From Pseudomonadota bacterium (lineage in GTDB: Bacteria; Pseudomonadota; Gammaproteobacteria; Xanthomonadales; Rhodanobacteraceae), in contig JAJYMF010000260.1 in the NCBI GenBank assembly GCA_021787175.1, positions 1-5,431 of the forward strand: DNA of 5,431 bases, in the 5' to 3' direction. The translations under genes and the position numbers were made by a program. This document shows, one piece after another, positions 1-5,431 of the stretch; the first letter of the stretch is position 1, and every line of letters starts with the position of its first letter. Below the pieces are notes generated by a model. It saw only the letters and a program-made list of their open reading frames with translations. It made no database searches and had not been told where the DNA came from.

Positions 1-90
1 CGACGGCGTCCGCCAGCGCGGCGGCCAGCGCCGGCATCGCGTCATGCCTCTGCCAGCGCAGGGCGCTCCGTGGCGATGCGAGGACCGACA

Positions 91-91
<1 letters not shown>
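1..91 (-). CDS. pgl: 6-phosphogluconolactonase, N-terminal fragment (cut by window edge)
   Basis: Only the first 30 codons are visible; the gene runs off the left edge. The reading frame begins with an ATG whose A is also the last base of the zwf stop codon (TGATG), so the two genes overlap by one base and are probably translationally coupled. The visible peptide starts MSVLASPRSALRW and continues with an Ala/Leu-rich helix (about residues 17-30). This resembles the first helix of Pgl proteins, but no catalytic motif is in view. The call therefore rests mainly on position: pgl commonly follows zwf directly, and its product hydrolyses the 6-phosphogluconolactone made by Zwf to 6-phosphogluconate in the cytoplasm. 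A second in-frame ATG at codon 19 would remove part of the first helix and is less likely. Another sugar gene of the same operon, such as glk or edd, is not strictly excluded. Confidence 0.7.
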
Positions 92-1539
<1,448 letters not shown>

Positions 1540-1580
1540 GGGAGTTCCGTGGCTGAGGGCGTCGCGACCGGGGTTCCAGG

Positions 1581-1609
1581 ACAATACCAGTAACATACCA
1601 ATAGATCAA
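1581..1609 (-). promoter_or_regulatory. Predicted sigma-70 promoter of zwf-pgl
   Basis: On the minus strand, TTGATC (1609-1604) and TATTGT (1586-1581) are separated by exactly 17 bases. Each hexamer matches the sigma-70 consensus at four of six positions. TGG directly before TATTGT supplies an extended -10 (TGn). Transcription would start near 1574, giving a leader of about 35 bases before the zwf ATG. The spacer is filled almost exactly by a TGGTAT tandem repeat, so a protein bound there would block RNA polymerase. This was predicted by eye and not measured. Confidence 0.6.
1583..1602 (-). promoter_or_regulatory. Putative operator of the divergent UTRA-type regulator, zwf side
   Basis: On the minus strand the site is ATTGGTATG, then TTAC, then TGGTATT. 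It is a direct repeat of TGGTAT with units 11 bp apart, about one helical turn, so both lie on the same face. It is 17/20 identical to the element at 1663-1682, which is in the opposite orientation. It sits between the predicted -35 and -10 of zwf. A duplicated element in front of both divergent genes next to a GntR-type regulator is the usual sign of an autoregulated operator pair. That the adjacent regulator binds it is an inference. Confidence 0.65.
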
Positions 1610-1662
1610 AGCGGCAGGCCATGGGTCATGCGCAAAGCGGCTGCAGCGCGACAATGGCGATG

Positions 1663-1682
1663 ATTGGTATGCTTCTGGTATG
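1663..1682 (+). promoter_or_regulatory. Putative operator of the UTRA-type regulator, autoregulatory side
   Basis: The plus strand reads ATTGGTATG, then CTTC, then TGGTATG: two TGGTAT units (1665-1670 and 1676-1681) 11 bp apart. It is the inverted partner of the zwf-side element, centre to centre 80 bp, and each copy reads in the direction of the gene it precedes. The second unit contains the ATG at 1680-1682 assigned as the regulator's start codon, so the operator, promoter and translation start overlap. Binding here would give negative autoregulation. Confidence 0.65.
1665..1680 (+). promoter_or_regulatory. Predicted extended -10 promoter of the gntR-type gene
   Basis: TGG followed by TATGCT (1668-1673) forms an extended -10 box. 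No good -35 is seen at the right distance (around 1645-1650), which an extended -10 can tolerate. The expected transcription start falls at about 1680, the A of the ATG, so the message may be leaderless. Alternatively the second TGGTATG unit is the -10; transcription would then start near 1690 and the translation start would need to be moved downstream. The data do not decide between these. Confidence 0.4.
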
Positions 1683-2429
1683 AGGCCACCCTTGCCCGCA
1701 GCCTTCCGCCGCCAATGCCGTGCCGATGCGTCGGGACGCGGCCTGGCCTACCTGAGCCTGCAGCGCGCCATCGTCGAGGTGATCGACGCCGGCGCGCTCA
1801 AGCCCGGCGATGCGCTGCCCGGCGAACGCGTGCTGGCGGAGCAGCTCGGCGTCTCGCGCGTCACCGTGCGGCGCGCCATCGCCGGACTGATCGAGAGCGG
1901 CATGCTGACCCAGCGGCGCGGGGCCGGAACCTTCGTCGCCGAGCGCATCGTGAAGTCGTTTTCACGGCTGACCAGCTTTTCCGACGACTTGCGCGCGCGC
2001 GGCCTGGACTCGCGCTCGCGTTTTCTCGAACGCGCGGTCGGCGCGGCGACGCCCGAGGAGGCGATGGGGCTGGACCTGTCGCCGGGTACCGCGGTGGTTC
2101 GACTTTACCGGTTGCGGTTCGCCGGCGAGCGCCCGCTGGTGGTCGAGCGCACCGCCGTGCCGCACGATCTGCTGGCCGATCCCGCGGCGGTGGGCAACTC
2201 GCTCTACGACGCCCTGGAGCGCGAGGGCCGTGCGCCCGTGCGTGCGCTGCAGCGCGTGCGTGCGGTGGCGCTCGATGCCGAGCACGCACGGCTGCTCGAG
2301 TTGCCGCCCGGCAGTCCCGCGCTCTACATCGAGCGCCGCGCCTATCTGGCTGACGGGCGTGCGGTGGAATTCACGCGCTCGTTCTATCGCGGCGACGTCT
2401 ACGATTTCGTCGCCGAACTCGGTCGCTGA
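1680..2429 (+). CDS. GntR-superfamily transcriptional regulator, HutC/UTRA subfamily
   Basis: DNA-binding repressor of 249 residues, the usual length for this subfamily. After about 20 residues of N-terminal extension, the winged helix-turn-helix runs from about residue 23 to 87. It has the hallmarks LKPGDALPGERVLAEQLGVS (40-59), SRVTVRRAIAGLIESGML (59-76) and the wing RRGAGTFVA (79-87). The linker with LTSFSDDLRARG is typical of HutC-type proteins. The UTRA ligand-binding domain fills about 105-245, ending in FTRSFYRGDVYDF. UTRA domains usually sense small metabolites such as amino-sugar or sugar phosphates; the effector here is unknown. Two TGGTAT tandem elements in the divergent region suggest that it represses itself and zwf-pgl. 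The ATG at 1680 has no Shine-Dalgarno and lies inside one operator, so it may be read from a leaderless mRNA. A TTG at codon 5 is a weaker alternative start. It could be related to NagQ-type GlcNAc regulators of Xanthomonas, but orthology cannot be shown here. Confidence 0.9.
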   Translation: MRPPLPAAFRRQCRADASGRGLAYLSLQRAIVEVIDAGALKPGDALPGERVLAEQLGVSRVTVRRAIAGLIESGMLTQRRGAGTFVAERIVKSFSRLTSFSDDLRARGLDSRSRFLERAVGAATPEEAMGLDLSPGTAVVRLYRLRFAGERPLVVERTAVPHDLLADPAAVGNSLYDALEREGRAPVRALQRVRAVALDAEHARLLELPPGSPALYIERRAYLADGRAVEFTRSFYRGDVYDFVAELGR

Positions 2430-2516
2430 TCCGCTTTCTGCCAGTTCTTCGGCGGCGTGTTCACAGCGCTTGACAATGACGCTCATGCTTCGCTGCGCTG
2501 CAGCGTGCAATGGGCA

Positions 2517-2530
2517 TGAAAACGATTACA
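2517..2530. promoter_or_regulatory. LacI-family operator upstream of the lacI-type gene
   Basis: TGAAAACGATTACA fits the general LacI/PurR/CcpA-type pattern TGNAANCGNTTNCA at every fixed position. The flanking bases extend it to an ATG...CAT palindrome (2516-2531). The central CG dinucleotide is where the hinge-helix leucine intercalates in this family. It lies 43 bp before the regulator's start codon, in the leader or over the promoter, so it most likely mediates autoregulation and, if the downstream receptor is co-transcribed, control of both genes. A TTGACA at 2470-2475 could be a -35, but no convincing -10 follows at 16-18 bp. TGCAAT at 2506-2511 is another weak -10 candidate. Confidence 0.7.
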
Positions 2531-2561
2531 TTGCTGCCCCGTGACACGCCAATGCGGCGGC

Positions 2562-2567
2562 AGGGGG
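2562..2567 (+). promoter_or_regulatory. Ribosome binding site deciding the lacI-type start
   Basis: AGGGGG ends six bases before the GTG at 2574. This favours that GTG over the in-frame GTG at 2541, which has no purine-rich site at a suitable distance and would add 11 residues not expected before the helix-turn-helix. Confidence 0.65.
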
Positions 2568-2573
2568 CAACGC

Positions 2574-3686
2574 GTGGGGACCACCATCAAAGACGTTGCC
2601 GAGCGCGCCGGGGTATCGGTGGCCACCGTCTCGCGTGCCCTCAACGGTCACTCGTCCGTGACCGCTGCGGCCCGCGAGCGTGTGCGGCAGGCCGCGATCG
2701 ATCTCCATTACATGCCGCATGGCGCGGCGCGCAGCCTCAGCATGCGGCGTACCGAAAGTATCGGCGTGCTGCTGCCCGACCTGCATGGCGAGTTCTTCTC
2801 CGAACTGATCAGGGGCATCGATGCGGGCGCGCGGACGCGGGGCCTGCACCTGCTGGTTTCCAGTTCCCACGGCGACGCCACCGAAGCCGCCGCGGCGTTG
2901 CGCACCATGCAGGGCCGGGTCGACGGCCTGCTGCTCATGTCGCCCTACGTGGACGCGGGTGTGCTCGCCGACAATCTTCCCCGGGGATTCCCGGTGGTGC
3001 TGATGAACAGTGTCATCAGCGAGGCGGGCTGCTCCGCGGTGCTGATCGACAACTATGGCGGCGCTTACGCCATGGTTCGGTATCTGGTTGCCAGCGGGCA
3101 CAAGCGGATCGCCTTCGTCACCGGCCCTGAAAACAACCTCGACGCGCGGGCACGCCTGCACGGCTATCGCAACGCGATGGTCGAACTGCTGCCCGGCCAG
3201 GACGAGCAGGTCCTGCGCGGTGATTTCACCGAGGAGGGGGGGTACCGCGCCGGCAAGCAGATTCTGGCGCAGCGGATCCGTCCGGACGTCATCTTCGCGG
3301 CCAACGACATCATGGCGATCGGCTGCCTGTTCGCGCTGGCCGAGTCCGGCGCCGACGTGCCGCGCGAGATGGCCGTGGTCGGCTTCGATGACATTCCCAT
3401 TGCCCGTTACATCACCCCGGCGCTGACGACGGTGCGAGTGCGCATCGCCGACCTCGGCGGGCGGGCGCTGGAGCGCCTGCTGGCGACGGTCGGTCAGCAG
3501 GAAGGGGGCAGGGTGACCACCGAAACGATGCAGCCGGAGCTGGTGGTCCGCGCCTCCTGCGGCATGCACGGGCAGGACGCCGACACACTGCTGCAGCCGG
3601 GCAAACCTGATACCGCATCCGAGAAGCGCGCGCAGGCCGGGCCTGACGTGTGCCACATCACGCCGGCTGCAGCCAAGCACCGCTAG
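2574..3686 (+). CDS. LacI-family transcriptional regulator
   Basis: Sugar-responsive DNA-binding repressor of 370 residues from the GTG at 2574. The N-terminal helix-turn-helix is textbook: TIKDVAERAGVSVATVSRAL (4-23), then the hinge helix PHGAARSLS (48-56) with the minor-groove leucine at Leu55. A periplasmic-binding-protein-like effector domain follows, from IGVLLPDLHGEFFSEL (about 63 on) through VTGPENNLDARARLHGY to FAANDIMAIG and VVGFDDIPIARYITPALTTV (268-287), and ends with VVRASCG near residue 330. A further 40 residues have no counterpart in ordinary LacI proteins (usually 330-345 residues) and look unstructured. A perfect LacI-type operator stands just upstream. The TonB-dependent receptor begins 42 bases after the stop on the same strand with no terminator between, so this repressor probably controls that receptor. 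The sugar recognised cannot be read from the sequence. An upstream GTG at 2541 is the alternative start. Confidence 0.95.
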   Translation: MGTTIKDVAERAGVSVATVSRALNGHSSVTAAARERVRQAAIDLHYMPHGAARSLSMRRTESIGVLLPDLHGEFFSELIRGIDAGARTRGLHLLVSSSHGDATEAAAALRTMQGRVDGLLLMSPYVDAGVLADNLPRGFPVVLMNSVISEAGCSAVLIDNYGGAYAMVRYLVASGHKRIAFVTGPENNLDARARLHGYRNAMVELLPGQDEQVLRGDFTEEGGYRAGKQILAQRIRPDVIFAANDIMAIGCLFALAESGADVPREMAVVGFDDIPIARYITPALTTVRVRIADLGGRALERLLATVGQQEGGRVTTETMQPELVVRASCGMHGQDADTLLQPGKPDTASEKRAQAGPDVCHITPAAAKHR

Positions 3687-3714
3687 TCCCGCATTGCACC
3701 GTCCAACCCGACAC

Positions 3715-3724
3715 AAGGCAGGGG
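3715..3724 (+). promoter_or_regulatory. Ribosome binding region of the TonB-dependent receptor gene
   Basis: AAGG (3715-3718) and AGGGG (3720-3724) lie 10 and 4 bases before the ATG at 3729. Either can pair with 16S rRNA, and together they support this start, which also gives a proper signal peptide. Confidence 0.55.
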
Positions 3725-3728
3725 TAAC

Positions 3729-5431
3729 ATGAGAACGCCACAGACCTTCAAAAAGAAATTGCTCGCCAGCCTGATCGCCGCTTCACTGGCGACCCTCGTC
3801 GCCGCACCGACCGTTTCGATCGCCGCGAGCGCGGACGCCACCCTGCGCGGTCATGCCGCACCGGGGGCGGTAATCACCGCCAGGGAGATATCCACCGGCG
3901 CCTCGCGCCAGACCAAGGCCGACGCGCAGGGGCTCTATACGCTGCTCGGCCTGCCGCCCGGCACCTACCAGGTCAGCGCGGGGCAGGGCATCGAGAGGAC
4001 GATCAAGCTCAATGTCGCTTCGACCGCCACCCTGGACCTGACCGCGGCGCCGGCTCCGACGGGCAATGTCACCAAGCTCTCGGCGGTCAAGGTCACCGCG
4101 ACCCTGAATCAGCAGGACGTCAATACCTCGCAGGTGGGCTCGTTCGTCTCGACGCACCAGATCCAGAACATGCCCGCGGCCTCGCGCAACTTCCTGCAGT
4201 TCGCCGACACCGTGCCGGGCATGGTGTTCAGCCGCAGCGCCAACGGTGACACCAAGCTGCAGGCCGGCGGCATGGCCGACAGTGCCATCAACGTCTATAT
4301 CGATGGCGTCAGCCAGAAAAACTTCGTGTTGCAGGGTGGTCTCGTCGGGCAGAATGCCAGTCAGGGCAACCCGTTTCCGCAGCTGGCGATCGGCGAATAC
4401 CGCGTGATCACCTCCAATCAGGAAGCCGAGTACGGTTCGCTGTCGAGCGCCGCCATCGTGGCGGCTACCAAGTCGGGCACCAACCACTACAAGGGTGACG
4501 CCTTCGTCAGTTTCAACAGCACCGGCATGCGCGCGGCAACCCCGGCCGAGAGCGCCGCCGGCAAGAAGACGCCCTCGACCGACAAGGACTATGGCTTCGA
4601 TTTCGGCGGTCCGATCATCCAGAACAAGGCGCACTTCTACATCGCTTACGAAGGCAAGAAGTTCAATACGCCGAGCACGGTGGTGGCGAATGCACCTCAG
4701 CAGTTCGTCAGCCAGTTGCCGGCCAGTGTGCAGTCGCAGATCGGCCCGGCCAACCTGCCATTCCTGGAAAACAACTGGTTCGGCAAAATCGATTACGAGC
4801 CGACCGACCGCGACCGCTTCGTGCTGGAATCGCATATCCGCAACGAGACCAGCATCAGCGGCGTCGGCGGCGTTTCGACGCAATCGGCCGGCCTCAACAC
4901 CATCAACTTCCAGAAGACCGCCGATCTGGCCTGGGAGCACAGCGGTTACGACTGGTTCAACCGCCTCGAGGCCACTTGGCAGGATGCGGCCTGGCAGCCT
5001 ACGCCCATCCTGCTGGGCATCGGCAGCGCCTATACCGCAGCGCTCAGCTCGTACAACATCAACCCCAACCAGGTCATCCTGCAGACCGGCAATTCGCCGC
5101 TGGCTCAGCAGAACAAGGGCCAGCGCGGCACCGGTATTTTCGACCACATCACCTACGACGGACTCGAGTGGCACGGCAGCCACGTGATCAAGGCCGGCTT
5201 CGATCTGCAACGCGTCACGCTGACGGCACAGGATGCGGGCAGCAGCAATGCACTCTTCTATTACCAGGTCTCGCCGACCGCCGGTACCGCGAGCATTCCC
5301 TATCAGGCGCAATTCGGCGCACTCATCCCGGGCACCAGTCCGGTCTCGGTGAGCAAGAGCACCTTGTTCGACACGTTCTTGCAGGATACTTGGACGCTCA
5401 ACAAGCACTGGACTTTCAACGTCGGCGTACG
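3729..5431 (+). CDS. TonB-dependent outer-membrane receptor with carboxypeptidase-like N-terminal domain (3' end missing)
   Basis: Outer-membrane active transporter powered by TonB-ExbBD; 567 codons are visible and the gene runs off the right edge (such receptors are usually about 900-1050 residues). A Sec signal peptide is clear: KKK at 8-10, hydrophobic stretch 11-27, and an ASA cleavage site near residue 35. Residues about 37-107 form a carboxypeptidase-regulatory-like beta-sandwich, seen in GAVITAREISTGASRQTKAD and GLYTLLGLPPGTYQVSA. LSAVKVTAT (117-125) is a probable TonB box. The plug follows (about 130-255), with IQNMPAASRNFLQFADTVPG, VYIDGVSQ and EYGSLSSAAIVAATKSGTNH. The strands of the 22-stranded barrel start near 255 (KGDAFVSF, YGFDFGGPII, KAHFYIAYEG). 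This layout is the Oar-like type common in Xanthomonadales. The substrate is probably a carbohydrate, judged from the LacI-type repressor immediately upstream and the zwf-pgl pair nearby; this is an inference. No separate promoter is seen in the 42-base gap, so it may be co-transcribed with the repressor. Confidence 0.93.
   Translation, partial: MRTPQTFKKKLLASLIAASLATLVAAPTVSIAASADATLRGHAAPGAVITAREISTGASRQTKADAQGLYTLLGLPPGTYQVSAGQGIERTIKLNVASTATLDLTAAPAPTGNVTKLSAVKVTATLNQQDVNTSQVGSFVSTHQIQNMPAASRNFLQFADTVPGMVFSRSANGDTKLQAGGMADSAINVYIDGVSQKNFVLQGGLVGQNASQGNPFPQLAIGEYRVITSNQEAEYGSLSSAAIVAATKSGTNHYKGDAFVSFNSTGMRAATPAESAAGKKTPSTDKDYGFDFGGPIIQNKAHFYIAYEGKKFNTPSTVVANAPQQFVSQLPASVQSQIGPANLPFLENNWFGKIDYEPTDRDRFVLESHIRNETSISGVGGVSTQSAGLNTINFQKTADLAWEHSGYDWFNRLEATWQDAAWQPTPILLGIGSAYTAALSSYNINPNQVILQTGNSPLAQQNKGQRGTGIFDHITYDGLEWHGSHVIKAGFDLQRVTLTAQDAGSSNALFYYQVSPTAGTASIPYQAQFGALIPGTSPVSVSKSTLFDTFLQDTWTLNKHWTFNVGV

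Noticed and set aside
1540..1596. N-terminal extension of zwf starting at the ATG at 1596
   Set aside because: The extra 19 codons cover the predicted -10 box and operator, and homologous proteins begin right at the Rossmann strand encoded from 1539.
2496..2505. Short perfect palindrome CGCTGCAGCG between the two regulator genes, considered as a terminator stem
   Set aside because: It has no loop and no following T run, and such GC palindromes are frequent by chance in this composition. No convincing rho-independent terminator was seen anywhere in the window.
3649..3662. CRP/Clp-like site (TGTG...TCAC) near the end of the lacI-type gene
   Set aside because: The half-sites are too close: four bases separate TGTGC and TCACG instead of the six between TGTGA and TCACA. 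The site is also inside coding sequence.
2526..3716. Long open frame on the minus strand opposite the lacI-type gene (396 codons)
   Set aside because: It is antisense to an unmistakable LacI-family protein. Its composition (Gly/His/Arg/Ala-rich) is that of a shadow frame, with no ribosome site noted.
3783..5408. Long open frame on the minus strand opposite the TonB-dependent receptor (541 codons)
   Set aside because: The plus-strand frame shows a signal peptide, TonB box, plug and barrel strands. The antisense product has no recognisable motif and mirrors codon bias.

Overview
The window looks like chromosomal DNA from a GC-rich gammaproteobacterium, most likely of the order Xanthomonadales (Xanthomonas, Lysobacter, Rhodanobacter or Dyella type). 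The grounds are the high GC content, a tightly packed zwf-pgl pair, and a LacI-family repressor beside a large TonB-dependent receptor with an N-terminal carboxypeptidase-like domain. That combination is typical of carbohydrate-utilisation loci in this order. The genus is an inference and cannot be fixed from the window alone.

Layout. Positions 1-1539 (minus strand) hold the start of a probable 6-phosphogluconolactonase gene (pgl, cut by the window edge) and the complete glucose-6-phosphate dehydrogenase gene (zwf), with stop and start codons sharing one base (TGATG). Positions 1540-1679 are a divergent promoter region. It carries two near-identical 20-bp elements in inverted orientation, each made of two TGGTAT units 11 bp apart. 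One lies between the -35 and -10 of the predicted zwf promoter and the other overlaps the start of the next gene. Positions 1680-2429 (plus strand) encode a GntR-superfamily regulator of the HutC/UTRA type. Positions 2430-2573 are intergenic and contain a perfect match to the general LacI-family operator pattern. Positions 2574-3686 encode a LacI-family repressor. From 3729 to the right edge runs the first 567 codons of an outer-membrane TonB-dependent receptor.

How the genes fit together (inference): the receptor would import a carbohydrate across the outer membrane under control of the LacI-type repressor. The sugar would then be fed into the oxidative pentose phosphate/Entner-Doudoroff route, whose first two enzymes are encoded by zwf and pgl. 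The UTRA-domain regulator probably represses both itself and zwf-pgl through the twin TGGTAT elements and responds to a phosphorylated sugar. The substrate cannot be named from this sequence. There is no sign of mobile elements, CRISPR, RNA genes or horizontally acquired cargo. The most interesting content is the regulatory architecture, not a new gene system.
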